Source: Candidatus Peribacteria bacterium
Lineage (GTDB): Bacteria; Patescibacteriota; Gracilibacteria; Peribacterales; Peribacteraceae
Direction: 5' to 3'
Length of the DNA: 55,945 nucleotides
Assembly (NCBI GenBank): GCA_023245775.1
Contig: JAHFJR010000005.1
Span: 1 to 55,945, forward strand
The position numbers and the translations under genes are program-made. The notes beneath the pieces were generated by a model, which saw only the letters and a list, made by a program, of their open reading frames with translations, was not told the origin of the DNA and searched no databases. Numbering within the stretch: position 1 is the stretch's first letter; every line of letters begins with the position of its first letter. Below, one piece after another: positions 15,016-23,746 of this stretch.

Positions 15016-16281
15016 ATGCCAACGTACACGTCCCTCCAAACTGAGGATCCTGCTATCTATGAAGCCCTCGTAGGAGAAATGAAGCGGCAAACAGAGGGCG
15101 TAGAGATGATCGCCTCGGAGAACTACGTCTCCCCTGCGGTACTCGAATGCATGGGAACGGTCTTCAACAACAAGTACTCGGAAGGATATCCAGGGAAACG
15201 CTACTACGCAGGTCAGGAATTCACGGACGCCGTGGAGAACCTCGCGATCGAGCGTGCGAAGCAACTCTTCGACGCCGCTCATGCCAACGTCCAGCCGCAT
15301 GCGGGAGCGCCTGCGAACGTCGCGATGTACTTCGCCCTCCTCGAACCGGGCGACACCGTGATGGGTATGGACCTGAGTCACGGCGGACACCTGACGCATG
15401 GCCATCCTGTGACCTATCTCACAAAAATTTTCAAGTTTATCCGCTATAAGATGAAGGACATCGAGACGGGAGAGATCGACTATGACGAGATGCGGCAGGT
15501 CGCCCTGAAGGAGAAGCCGAAGATGATCCTTGCAGGATTTTCGGCGTACCCGCGTGAACTCAATTATGCAAAGATGAAAGCCATCGCCGATGAAGTCGGT
15601 GCCGTGACCGTCGCCGACATGGCACATATCGCTGGGCTCATCGCCGGAAAAGTCCTCCGAAACCCGTTCCATGACGGTTTCGATGTCATCACAACGACGA
15701 CACATAAGACGCTGCGAGGTCCGAGAGGTGGCATGATCCTCACACGCGAAGCTGAACTTGGAAAGAAAATCGATAAATCAGTCTTCCCCGGTTTCCAAGG
15801 TGGACCCATCATGCAGATGGTCGCTGCAAAAGCCGTGGCATTCGGCGAAGCACTCAAACCGGAGTTCCGGCAGTACGCCAAGCAAGTCGTCGTGAACTCG
15901 AAACATCTTGCAGCGTATCTGATGGTAAAAGGTGTGAAACTCGTCACGAACGGCACCGACAACCACCTCATGCTCATCGACTGCGTGAAGTCATGGAACC
16001 TCGGCGGCAACGAGATCGAGACGCTCTTCGACCGGATCGGCATCACGCTGAATAAGAACATGATCGCAAATGACACGAGGAAACCAATGGACCCGTCGGG
16101 CGTACGCCTCGGCACGCCGGCCATCACCACGAGAGGGATGAAGGAGAAAGAAATGGAGAAGCTTGCCGATTTCATGCTCACCGCGGTGGCTAGTCGCGCC
16201 GACGAAACGGCGCTCCTAAAACTTCATGAAGAGGTGAAAACGTTCTGCCGGAAGTTTCCGGTTCCGGGGATTACCACCTGA
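15016..16281 (+). CDS. glyA: serine hydroxymethyltransferase
   Basis: A 421-residue PLP enzyme that converts serine and THF to glycine and 5,10-methylene-THF. Near the N-terminus it has EMIASENYVSPAVLE and NKYSEGYPGKRYYAG. The PLP-lysine motif is VITTTTHKTLRGPRGG. SHGGHLTHG, the Asp in VADMAHIAGLIAG and GVRLGTPAITTRGM also match. Length is typical. ATG 15016 lies 6 nt after TATCTT and has no Shine-Dalgarno sequence. dgkA follows 9 nt downstream and uppP after that, so the three are probably co-transcribed. Confidence 0.97.
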   Translation: MPTYTSLQTEDPAIYEALVGEMKRQTEGVEMIASENYVSPAVLECMGTVFNNKYSEGYPGKRYYAGQEFTDAVENLAIERAKQLFDAAHANVQPHAGAPANVAMYFALLEPGDTVMGMDLSHGGHLTHGHPVTYLTKIFKFIRYKMKDIETGEIDYDEMRQVALKEKPKMILAGFSAYPRELNYAKMKAIADEVGAVTVADMAHIAGLIAGKVLRNPFHDGFDVITTTTHKTLRGPRGGMILTREAELGKKIDKSVFPGFQGGPIMQMVAAKAVAFGEALKPEFRQYAKQVVVNSKHLAAYLMVKGVKLVTNGTDNHLMLIDCVKSWNLGGNEIETLFDRIGITLNKNMIANDTRKPMDPSGVRLGTPAITTRGMKEKEMEKLADFMLTAVASRADETALLKLHEEVKTFCRKFPVPGITT

Positions 16282-16290
16282 AATATCGCG

Positions 16291-16683
16291 ATGAAGAAAA
16301 CCATCAGCAGCCTCGGCCATTCCCTCGAAGGTCTTGCCCATGCACTGAAGACGGAAGTGAATCTGAGACGGTTTGTCATCGGACACTGCATTCTCCTCGC
16401 TCTCGGCATCTGGCTTGGCATCGACATGGTGTCGCTCTTCGTCATCACGATCTTCGCGGGAGTATTTCTTGCCATAGAACTCCTCAATACCGCCATCGAA
16501 CGTCTCGCCGATACACTGGACGACTGTGAAAAAACACGCAATGGTGGGCACTATCACCTTGGCATCAAACAGACGAAAGACACAGCTGCAGCAGGGTCAC
16601 TGATTGCACTCATCGTGTATGGAGGAGTGCTCGCAATCATCCTGCCTCCGTACATTCTCTTTCGCTTCCTCAACCTGACATGA
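16291..16683 (+). CDS. dgkA: diacylglycerol kinase-family (undecaprenol kinase) protein
   Basis: A 130-residue membrane kinase with three hydrophobic segments (about 35-55, 58-75 and 102-125). The signature AIELLNTAIERLADTL and the preceding E-N-rich loop are present. In bacteria of this type the enzyme phosphorylates undecaprenol or diacylglycerol; the neighbouring uppP, with which it overlaps by 4 nt (ATGA), favours undecaprenol. It starts 9 nt after the glyA stop without a Shine-Dalgarno sequence, so translation probably relies on coupling. Confidence 0.92.
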   Translation: MKKTISSLGHSLEGLAHALKTEVNLRRFVIGHCILLALGIWLGIDMVSLFVITIFAGVFLAIELLNTAIERLADTLDDCEKTRNGGHYHLGIKQTKDTAAAGSLIALIVYGGVLAIILPPYILFRFLNLT

Positions 16684-17444
16684 CACTCCTTCTTGCGGGC
16701 ATTCTTGGAGTCATTGAAGGAATCACAGAGTTTCTGCCCATCAGCTCGACGGGACACTTGATCCTGACGCAGCGACTCCTTGGGATGCAGCAGAGCGAGA
16801 TGCTCGGCAGTTTCGATATCGCGATCCAGCTCGGTGCGATCCTCGCCGTCGTCGTGGTCTACATTCGATCGATTCTGCGAACTCCAAAGGTATGGCTTCC
16901 GATCATTGTCGCGTTCCTTCCAACCGCCGTCATCGGCGCTCTGCTCCACAGAATCGTCAAAACCTACTTCCTCGGAAATTCTTCGATCGTCGTATGGTCT
17001 CTGTTCATCGGCGGTCTCGTCATTCTGCTATTTGAATCCTGTTACAAAAAAAATCGAGCTACCATGCAGTCTCTCGAAAATATTTCGCTGAAGACGGCCG
17101 TCGGCATCGGACTCTGTCAATCTCTCGCGATCGTGCCAGGCGTCTCGCGTTCTGCCGCAACCATCATCGGAGGCATGATGCTCGGAGTAGAACGCAAAAC
17201 GATCGTGGATTTCAGCTTCCTGCTGGCGATCCCAACGATGGCAGCAGCAACAGGGTTTGATCTCCTGAAGAGTTATCATTCCTTCAGCTCGCACGACGCA
17301 CTCGCCCTCGGCGTCGGATTCCTCGCGGCATTCGTCACCGCGTTGATCGCCATCCGATGGCTTCTCACGTTCGTTCAGACACACACGTTCACGCCGTTCG
17401 GGGTCTACAGGGTGATCGTGGCGATCGCATTCTGGATCTCATAA
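16680..17444 (+). CDS. uppP: undecaprenyl-diphosphate phosphatase
   Basis: A 254-residue polytopic membrane protein (BacA/UppP family) that removes a phosphate from undecaprenyl diphosphate to regenerate the lipid carrier for peptidoglycan and surface polymers. Both active-site motifs are present: EGITEFLPISSTGHL near the N-terminus and PGVSRSAATI about residue 155. Its ATG overlaps the dgkA stop (ATGA), implying translational coupling, and the pair forms a lipid-carrier unit. A GC hairpin lies 7 nt after the stop. Confidence 0.96.
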   Translation: MTLLLAGILGVIEGITEFLPISSTGHLILTQRLLGMQQSEMLGSFDIAIQLGAILAVVVVYIRSILRTPKVWLPIIVAFLPTAVIGALLHRIVKTYFLGNSSIVVWSLFIGGLVILLFESCYKKNRATMQSLENISLKTAVGIGLCQSLAIVPGVSRSAATIIGGMMLGVERKTIVDFSFLLAIPTMAAATGFDLLKSYHSFSSHDALALGVGFLAAFVTALIAIRWLLTFVQTHTFTPFGVYRVIVAIAFWIS

Positions 17445-17451
17445 ACCGCAA

Positions 17452-17470
17452 CTGGGGCGCGGCGCCCCAG
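17452..17470. repeat. GC hairpin between convergent uppP and the SLH gene
   Basis: CTGGGGC-GCGGC-GCCCCAG. There is no T-tract, so it is either a weak terminator or a short palindromic repeat. Confidence 0.55.
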
Positions 17471-17498
17471 CTACGGAAATATGCGGATCTTTTCGTCA

Positions 17499-18989
17499 TC
17501 AGAGGTTGATCGTCACCGTCGTGCTACTCGGCTCGATGAGTGTCGCACCTCCCGAAGGACTCGTGAGAGTAAGATTGATCGTCTTGCCACCCGTTGACTG
17601 CGTATTGCTCAGGAGAGGGACCGTGAACGTTTTGCTCGTCTCATTCGCGGCGAACGTCAGTGTTCCGCTCACGGCAGTGTAATCAATGCCCGATGTTCCA
17701 GAACCGCCGTTGGTGCTGTAACCAACAGTCACGGGTCCAACACCACCGACGTGATGCACGGTGATCGTCACCGACCCCTTACTCATCGAGGCACTGTAGG
17801 CATTCGTACTGAACTTGAGTGAACCCGAACCAACAGGCACGCCCTCATCATCATTGATGGTAGCAAGCGCAGAACTGACACCCAAACTCGCACCGCCCGT
17901 TGGACCCGAGAGATTCAACGAGAAGGCGCGATTACCCTCGATCGAATTGTTGTTGGAAATAGGAACAGTGAAAACCTTGCTCGTTTCACCTGCAGAAAAA
18001 GTGAATGTGCCGCTGGTCGACGTGTAATCCACACCGGAACTGGCAGAACCATTCGTCGTCGTATAACTGACACCCACTGACGTCGTCGTGATCCCCGACC
18101 TGACGACCGTCACCGTCATGCTGCTCCCATTCTCTGTCACCCCATAGGCTGCAGCACTGAGAGAGATCGTCGTTGTTGCTGCCACACTGGAGGAAGAAGA
18201 AGCAGAAGTAGAAACAACAGCTGGATCATTGATATTCAGTGTCACAGAACTGGGAGTCGAGATCCCGATAGCTCCTTTGACGTTCCTCAGAACCAGATTC
18301 ACGGTCTTGGTCCCCGTGGTGGTCGTATCGTTGAGGATCAACATCGTCAGCTTCTTGCTCGTCTCTCTTGGACCGAAGCTCAACGTTCCCGAAAGCGGCT
18401 GGTAGTTCTTCCCAGCAACCGCTGTGCCACCGCTGAAACTATACTCAACGGAACCCGCTCCCTGATTCCCTCCCGTCCGTGCAATGATGATCGTGACTTG
18501 CCCCGTCGAGACATTCTTCATCACATTGTATCCATTCGCATCGAAGTGAACGTACCCACCGGCGTTGTATGCCAGACTGGAAATGGAACTCGTAGAAGAC
18601 GCGGAGGAACTCGAGAAGAAACTCAAGGAGCTGCTGCTCGTCGCACTGGAGGCGACACTGGAGCTTGTGGAAGAAGCAACAGAAATAGATGAGGAACTGC
18701 TACTTGGCACAAGTCCTTTGATCTCATCACGGAGACGTTTGAAGAGAACCGCGATCTGCGCTCTGGTCACGGGCTCATTTGGACCAAAGTGCCCACTGTC
18801 TAAGCCCTTGATGATGCCGAGTCCAACCATTTCGCCAATCGCATCATCGGCAAAATGCCCTGCAGGCACATCACGGAACACCGAAGAACCTTTCATCGAA
18901 GCCCCAATGGTAGTGACAGCAACACCAAAGAGCGTTCCTGCAAGGAATGTCGCTGGCACAATGCGCGTGAAGAAGGATCTCGAGTTCAT
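17499..18989 (-). CDS. SLH-domain surface protein with Calx-beta repeats
   Basis: A 496-residue exported protein. Order: signal/anchor (about 8-30), one SLH domain (about 37-92; FRDVPAGHFADDAIGEMVGLG, then FGPNEPVTRAQIAVLFKR), a Ser/Thr-rich linker (about 95-138), then three Calx-beta-like domains. Each of these has a Y..NG/G.V.YS strand set and a GTLTF-ETSK-FTVPI core, and they end near 260, 378 and 496. SLH domains bind secondary cell-wall polymers, and Calx-beta modules often bind calcium and mediate adhesion. The low-complexity Ser linker suggests a stalk. ATG 18989 is followed by a normal signal sequence. Confidence 0.88.
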   Translation of the reverse strand: MNSRSFFTRIVPATFLAGTLFGVAVTTIGASMKGSSVFRDVPAGHFADDAIGEMVGLGIIKGLDSGHFGPNEPVTRAQIAVLFKRLRDEIKGLVPSSSSSSISVASSTSSSVASSATSSSSLSFFSSSSASSTSSISSLAYNAGGYVHFDANGYNVMKNVSTGQVTIIIARTGGNQGAGSVEYSFSGGTAVAGKNYQPLSGTLSFGPRETSKKLTMLILNDTTTTGTKTVNLVLRNVKGAIGISTPSSVTLNINDPAVVSTSASSSSSVAATTTISLSAAAYGVTENGSSMTVTVVRSGITTTSVGVSYTTTNGSASSGVDYTSTSGTFTFSAGETSKVFTVPISNNNSIEGNRAFSLNLSGPTGGASLGVSSALATINDDEGVPVGSGSLKFSTNAYSASMSKGSVTITVHHVGGVGPVTVGYSTNGGSGTSGIDYTAVSGTLTFAANETSKTFTVPLLSNTQSTGGKTINLTLTSPSGGATLIEPSSTTVTINL

Positions 18990-19117
18990 GTGGAAGAAGG
19001 GGAAAAGATTGTGCAGATTATGTGTTCAAGCTCTGTGTCTTTCAATTGCATGGATTGAGGAATTGTTCGATGGCACTCTTGATGAAGATAAGCATTGGTA
19101 GCTCGATGGACTGAGAG

Positions 19118-19123
19118 TAGACT
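19118..19123 (+). promoter_or_regulatory. -10 element of the HEPN gene (leaderless GTG start)
   Basis: TAGACT, then ACGATC (6 nt), then GTG 19130. Confidence 0.6.
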
Positions 19124-19129
19124 ACGATC

Positions 19130-19516
19130 GTGTCTCAGGAAGAAATCATTAAACATTGGCACAGAGGTGCTCATGATGCCTTCGAGGCAGCTCTGCTCCT
19201 TCTGGAGAATGGCAAGTACGCCCTTGCGCTCTTCCACTGTCATCTCGCAGTAGAGAAGGCGCTGAAGGCCATCTATATCTTCGAACATGACAAGAATCCA
19301 CCAGCCTCACATGATCTCACTTTTCTTGCAGGGCAACTTTCATCCGACTGGAACGAGCAAGAGGAAGATGTGCTGGATGATTTGAGCGGCTACAGCACAG
19401 CTGCGCGATACGAAGATCAACGATGGCATGAACAGAAAGCGACGAAGGAAAACGTGCAGGAGTGGCTCAAGAAAGTCTCCGTTCTTTTCAAAAAACTTGA
19501 TTCCTCACTACAGTAA
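19130..19516 (+). CDS. HEPN-domain protein of a HEPN/MNT pair
   Basis: A 128-residue helical protein. KHWHRGAHDAFEAALLLLE and LFHCHLAVEKALKAIYI are the typical first helices of the HEPN fold; STAARYEDQRWH is the region where the R-x(4-6)-H RNase motif of toxic members lies, and a suitable Arg and His are present. HEPN proteins paired with minimal nucleotidyltransferases commonly act as toxin-antitoxin modules in which the partner modifies and silences the HEPN RNase. GTG 19130 follows TAGACT by 6 nt. The stop overlaps the next start (TAATG). Confidence 0.85.
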   Translation: MSQEEIIKHWHRGAHDAFEAALLLLENGKYALALFHCHLAVEKALKAIYIFEHDKNPPASHDLTFLAGQLSSDWNEQEEDVLDDLSGYSTAARYEDQRWHEQKATKENVQEWLKKVSVLFKKLDSSLQ

Positions 19517-19827
19517 TGAACCGTTCCCAAGCTCTTGCTCTGGCTCATGAATACAAAAAAATCCTGCTTGCGGCAGGCATTCCAATTCTTGATGTTCGTC
19601 TCTTTGGCTCGATGGCATTGGACAGGAGCACGGAAGAAAGTGATATCGATATTGCCGTCATCACACAGGCGTTTCTGCCCTCTATCCATGATGAGAACAC
19701 TGTGCTGCGAAAGTTGCGTCGACCACTGAGTCGAAGAATTGAAACAGTGTGTTTACATACGGAAGATCTCAACAATAAATATTTCACGCTTGCACAGGAG
19801 GTGAAAGAGCATGGGATTTCTGTATAG
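19516..19827 (+). CDS. minimal nucleotidyltransferase (MNT) of a HEPN/MNT pair
   Basis: A 103-residue protein with the polymerase-beta-type signature LFGSMALDRSTEESDIDIAV: GS, then the two metal-binding Asp residues in DID. It lacks other domains, as expected of MNT antitoxins, which add AMP to the partner HEPN protein. It overlaps the HEPN gene by one base. The stop codon overlaps the -10 box of the following Cys-rich gene. Confidence 0.88.
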   Translation: MNRSQALALAHEYKKILLAAGIPILDVRLFGSMALDRSTEESDIDIAVITQAFLPSIHDENTVLRKLRRPLSRRIETVCLHTEDLNNKYFTLAQEVKEHGISV

Positions 19828-19828
19828 T
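19823..19828 (+). promoter_or_regulatory. -10 element of the first Cys-rich gene
   Basis: TATAGT, then ACCGCC (6 nt), then ATG 19835. It fixes the start although the frame is open from 19811. Confidence 0.65.
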
Positions 19829-19834
19829 ACCGCC

Positions 19835-21538
19835 ATGCAACGCTCCTGCCACCAGTGCCAAATGGAATTTCAGATCACAGGGGAGGATCTCAAGTTCTAT
19901 GAAAAAATTTCTCCGGAATTCGGAGGTAAGAAATATCAGATTCCTCCGCCGACACTGTGTCCCGAATGCAGACAGCAGAGACGGTACGCCTGCCGAAACG
20001 ATCGTAACTACTACACAGGAACCTGCCATCTGTGCAGGAAGTCTCTCATCACCAGTTACTCTCCCGATAAAAAACTCCCGATCCTCTGCGAAGCCTGTTT
20101 CTTTGGCGATCAGTGGGATCCCCTCTCCTTCGGACAAGCTTTCGATTTCATAAAACCGTTCTTCGACCAATTCAAAGTCCTCCGAGAAACTGTCCCCCGA
20201 CTCGGGATCTACCATACCCAAAGCGAAAACAGCGACTACACCATTCATAGTTCCAGAAACCGAAACTGCTACATGTGCAGCTCCATCATCGACTGCGAGG
20301 ACGTCTTCTATAGTGACTTCACCTTCGAGTGCAAGGATTGTCTTGATCTGTTCTCCTGCACGAAAATGACCCTCTGCTACGACTGCCTCTTCTCGGAAGA
20401 GTGCTACAGGTGCGATTGGTGCGAGAACTGTAACAACCTCACTGAGTGTACGCTCTGCTTCGACTGTAGAGGATCGCAGAATCTCATCGGATGTACCGGA
20501 CTCAGGAAGCAGAAGAACAAAATTCTGAATCAGGCAGCGACTCCAGAATCGATACGGGAAACTACAATGAAACTGAAGACTGATCCGGCGTTCCGTGCAG
20601 AATTCGAAGAGAAATTTCGTGTGCTCAGACTCGCGCATCCACATCCGTCCATTTGGATGATCAATGCCGAGGACTGCTCTGGAAACTATATCTACAACAG
20701 CAAGAATGCTCGCTCATGTTACAACGTGAAAAGAATGGAGGACACAACATTCGTCTACGAAGCGAACGCCCACGTGAATACCATGGACTGCTGTCGCATT
20801 GGCAATGGCGAACTGCTCTACGAGTGCGCGAGCATCATCGATCTGAAGGTCGCCGCCTTCTGTAACCTCACCTACCAGTGTGACCGCATGTACTACTGCG
20901 ATAACTGCATAGGCACCAGTGAGTGTTTTGGCTGCTTCGGTCTCAAGAAACACCGTCACTGCATTCTGAATAAGCAGTATTCAAAAGAAGAATATGAACG
21001 TTTGGTGCCGCAGATCATCGAGCACATGCGTCATGATGGCGCTGCCATGAACCCGAGCGAAGCGAGTGGTTCCTGGGGAGAATTCTTCCCAGCTGAGATA
21101 TCGGTCTTCGGTTACAACGAGAGTAAAGCTCACGAATGGTATCCGCTCAATGAAAGCGAAACGAAGAAGCGTGGCTGGAAGTGGAACGAGTATCAGCAGC
21201 CGATGTCTGCAAGCAACCGGACGATCCCCGGAGAGAATCTCCCGCCTGATATCAGAGACATTCCCGACGACATTCTAAATTGGGCGGTGACCTGCGAGGT
21301 GAGCAAACGACCATTCAAGATCGTAAAGCAGGAGTTGAAATTCTACCGTGACAACGGTCTGCCCGTGCCACGCCGATCACCGAAGCAACGCCATTACGAC
21401 CGCATGGGGCCGATCAATATCCGCACCCTGTATGATCGTTCGTGCGGTGCTTGCAGAAAGAGCATCCAGACGATCTATAGCCCAGAGAGACCCGAGATTG
21501 TCTACTGCGAAGAGTGCTACCTGAAGACTGTGTACTAA
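19835..21538 (+). CDS. Cys-rich zinc-ribbon protein (CPR type), copy 1
   Basis: A 567-residue cytosolic protein with about 42 Cys. The N-terminal ribbon has CHQC, then LKFYEKISPEF, PPPTLCPEC and a second knuckle CHLC/CEAC. The middle (about 145-225) is a dense series of C-x2-C units such as CYDCLFSEECYRCDWCENC, repeated about residues 345-385 (CDNCIGTSECFGCFG). This is followed by ILNKQYSKEEYERLVPQIIE and a C-terminal ribbon (CGACRKSIQTIYSPERPEIV, YCEEC). The spacing suggests stacked zinc-binding or beta-helical coils; biochemical function is unknown. A paralogue of similar length follows directly. Confidence 0.8.
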   Translation: MQRSCHQCQMEFQITGEDLKFYEKISPEFGGKKYQIPPPTLCPECRQQRRYACRNDRNYYTGTCHLCRKSLITSYSPDKKLPILCEACFFGDQWDPLSFGQAFDFIKPFFDQFKVLRETVPRLGIYHTQSENSDYTIHSSRNRNCYMCSSIIDCEDVFYSDFTFECKDCLDLFSCTKMTLCYDCLFSEECYRCDWCENCNNLTECTLCFDCRGSQNLIGCTGLRKQKNKILNQAATPESIRETTMKLKTDPAFRAEFEEKFRVLRLAHPHPSIWMINAEDCSGNYIYNSKNARSCYNVKRMEDTTFVYEANAHVNTMDCCRIGNGELLYECASIIDLKVAAFCNLTYQCDRMYYCDNCIGTSECFGCFGLKKHRHCILNKQYSKEEYERLVPQIIEHMRHDGAAMNPSEASGSWGEFFPAEISVFGYNESKAHEWYPLNESETKKRGWKWNEYQQPMSASNRTIPGENLPPDIRDIPDDILNWAVTCEVSKRPFKIVKQELKFYRDNGLPVPRRSPKQRHYDRMGPINIRTLYDRSCGACRKSIQTIYSPERPEIVYCEECYLKTVY

Positions 21539-21554
21539 GAAATTCTAGACAACC

Positions 21555-21570
21555 GCGGGAAGCATCCCGC
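21555..21570. repeat. GCGGGA-AGCA-TCCCGC hairpin
   Basis: A 6-bp stem with a 4-nt loop between the two Cys-rich paralogues; the identical 16-mer occurs at 47493-47508. Confidence 0.75.
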
Positions 21571-21608
21571 TCCCATTCATAAAAATACACTCTGGTAGAA
21601 TCATTCCC

Positions 21609-23300
21609 ATGCAGCAAACCTGCAAAAACTCCTGGTGCGGCCAAGCGTTTGAAATCACAGACGAAGACCTGAAGTTTTACGAAAAAATTTCTCCGGAATT
21701 TGCGGGCAAGAAATATCCGATTCCCCCACCGACGTTGTGTCCGGAGTGCCGAGAGCAACGGCGATTGGCACATGTCAATCGATCACACTTGTACCGGCGC
21801 ACCTCCGACTTCAGCGGCAAGGAAATCATTTCGATCTTCTCACCCGAGAAAAAGCTGAAGGTCTATGAGAATGAGATCTGGTGGAGCGACCAGTGGGACC
21901 CGTTGACCTATGGACACACAGCAGACGGGACAAAACCAATTCTGCCGCAAATTGGAAAGCTTTTCACCGAGGTACCTGTCATGGCGCTCTTCAATGAAGC
22001 CAATGAGAATTCCCCGTACGTCAATACGACCGGCTGGGCAAAGAACTGTTACCTCTGCTACGGCGCAGACTATTCGGAAGACTGCTACTACGGCGAAGCG
22101 GTCTACCACTGTCGTAATACGCTCGATTCTCATTCCTGTCAGCGATGTGAACAATGTTACGAATGTATAGACTGCAACGACTGTTTCAGCGTGCTGTACG
22201 GCCAGAACTGCAATCAGTGCAATGATTGTTTCCTGATCGATAATTGTATCGGCTGCCACGACTGCTTCGGTTGTAGCGGGCTACGACATAAGGAGTACTG
22301 CTACTTCAATGAAGAATGCTCGGCCAAAGACTATCAAGCCAAGGTGAACAGCCATCTCCCACTCACTCACTTGGCTATCGCCGATGCAAAGGCGAAATGG
22401 CAAGTGCTGAAGTTACAACAACCGCACAAGTTTTGCATCGGGGTGAAGAATGAGAATGTCAGCGGCAATTACCTATGGCAATCGAAGAACGCGTACTTGT
22501 GCTTCGATTCCGACGATCTGGAAGATTGCAAGTATTGTACCAACATGCGCACGGCCAAGGATTGCCATGATACCAATTACTGGGGACACTCCGGCGAACT
22601 CCTCTACGAGAATATGGCCGTCGGTGAGGGGGCCATTCAAGTACATTTCAGCAACTGCGTCTGGGGAGGAACCGAGAACATGCTCTACTGCGCCTACTGC
22701 ATCGGCTCAAAGAATTGCTTCGGTTGCTCGGGGCTGCGCCACAAGCAGTACTGCATGTTAAACAAGCAGTACTCGAAAGACGATTATGAGCGAAACGTGT
22801 CACTCCTCATCGAACAGATGCGGAAGACCGGAGAGTGGGGTGAGTTCCCTCCAGCTTCGCTCAGCGTCTTCGCATATGGAGAGAGTCTTGCACAAGAATT
22901 TTTTCCGCTGACGAGAGAAGAAGTACTCAGACGCAGCTGGCAGTGGAGCGACTACGAGCCGCCGGTTCTGCAAGTAGAAAAAATAATCCATCCAAAGGAT
23001 CTGCCTCCATCCATCGACGATATCCCCGACGACATCCTCAACTGGGCCATCGAATGCGAAGCGACGAAGAAGCCGTTCAAGATCATCAAACAGGAACTGG
23101 ATTTCTACCGAAATAGGAGGCTCCCGATCCCTCACTTCCATCCAGACGAACGGCATCGGCGACGAATGGCACTAAGAAATCCAAGGAAGTTATGGAACCG
23201 AACCTGCGCGAGCTGTCAGAAGCCGATTGCAACGAGCTATAGCTCGGAGAGGCCGGAGATCGTGTATTGTGAGGAGTGCTACCTGAAAACTATGTACTAA
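21609..23300 (+). CDS. Cys-rich zinc-ribbon protein (CPR type), copy 2
   Basis: A 563-residue paralogue of the preceding protein with about 39 Cys. It shares the N-terminal DLKFYEKISPEFAGKKY and PPPTLCPECREQRR, the central C-x2-C arrays (CQRCEQCYECIDCNDC; CNQCNDCFLIDNCIGCHDC), the NKQYSKDDYERNV motif and the C-terminal ribbon. Its second N-terminal knuckle is degenerate (RRTSDFSG and KVYENEIWW where copy 1 has CHLC and CEAC). ATG 21609 follows TAGAAT by 7 nt. The tandem arrangement indicates local duplication with divergence of one metal site. Confidence 0.8.
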   Translation: MQQTCKNSWCGQAFEITDEDLKFYEKISPEFAGKKYPIPPPTLCPECREQRRLAHVNRSHLYRRTSDFSGKEIISIFSPEKKLKVYENEIWWSDQWDPLTYGHTADGTKPILPQIGKLFTEVPVMALFNEANENSPYVNTTGWAKNCYLCYGADYSEDCYYGEAVYHCRNTLDSHSCQRCEQCYECIDCNDCFSVLYGQNCNQCNDCFLIDNCIGCHDCFGCSGLRHKEYCYFNEECSAKDYQAKVNSHLPLTHLAIADAKAKWQVLKLQQPHKFCIGVKNENVSGNYLWQSKNAYLCFDSDDLEDCKYCTNMRTAKDCHDTNYWGHSGELLYENMAVGEGAIQVHFSNCVWGGTENMLYCAYCIGSKNCFGCSGLRHKQYCMLNKQYSKDDYERNVSLLIEQMRKTGEWGEFPPASLSVFAYGESLAQEFFPLTREEVLRRSWQWSDYEPPVLQVEKIIHPKDLPPSIDDIPDDILNWAIECEATKKPFKIIKQELDFYRNRRLPIPHFHPDERHRRRMALRNPRKLWNRTCASCQKPIATSYSSERPEIVYCEECYLKTMY

Positions 23301-23337
23301 ATCCTATCAAAGAAACATTACCGAGTAGTAGAATGAA

Positions 23338-23718
23338 ATGCACTCCATGAACTTTCCACCGTGGACAACGGCATTCGGTGAAGATGGACCTCCCGACCGA
23401 GAGCTTGCCCATCTCATATGCCCAGTTGCAAATATTTTTGAGCTGAAAGAAAAAGGAGTCATACAGATTTGTTGCCTCTTGCAACCTTCACATGATTCTC
23501 CGCAGTGGTTAATTAAGTTAAGGGAAATCATTGAAGTGCTGAATCGAGATATCGCATCAGACACAGTAGAATTCCCAAGCTTTGATTTAAGTAGAGCAAC
23601 GATCATGAGAAATTTTTCCATTGATGAACAGATTGCGATCGTAGGAAAAATCATCCGTTCACAGATGAAAGGACTGGTGAGTCTTGAAAGAAACATGCCT
23701 ACCGATCTCATGGAATAA
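23338..23718 (+). CDS. hypothetical protein
   Basis: A 126-residue soluble protein with a helical C-terminal half (LREIIEVLNRDIA; SIDEQIAIVGKIIRSQMKG). No motif was recognised. Starts at ATG 23338 or 23347; a TAGAAT box at 23329-23334 precedes both. It is more AT-rich than its neighbours. It is convergent with the large ATPase gene 28 nt downstream. Confidence 0.55.
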   Translation: MHSMNFPPWTTAFGEDGPPDRELAHLICPVANIFELKEKGVIQICCLLQPSHDSPQWLIKLREIIEVLNRDIASDTVEFPSFDLSRATIMRNFSIDEQIAIVGKIIRSQMKGLVSLERNMPTDLME

Positions 23719-23746
23719 AAGTTGAAACGTTCAATTCGCGCTTTTC

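Noticed and set aside
16260..16690. UGA recoding (as in Gracilibacteria)
   Set aside because: TGA ends glyA, dgkA, rsmI and secF at the expected family lengths, and conserved Gly positions use GGN.
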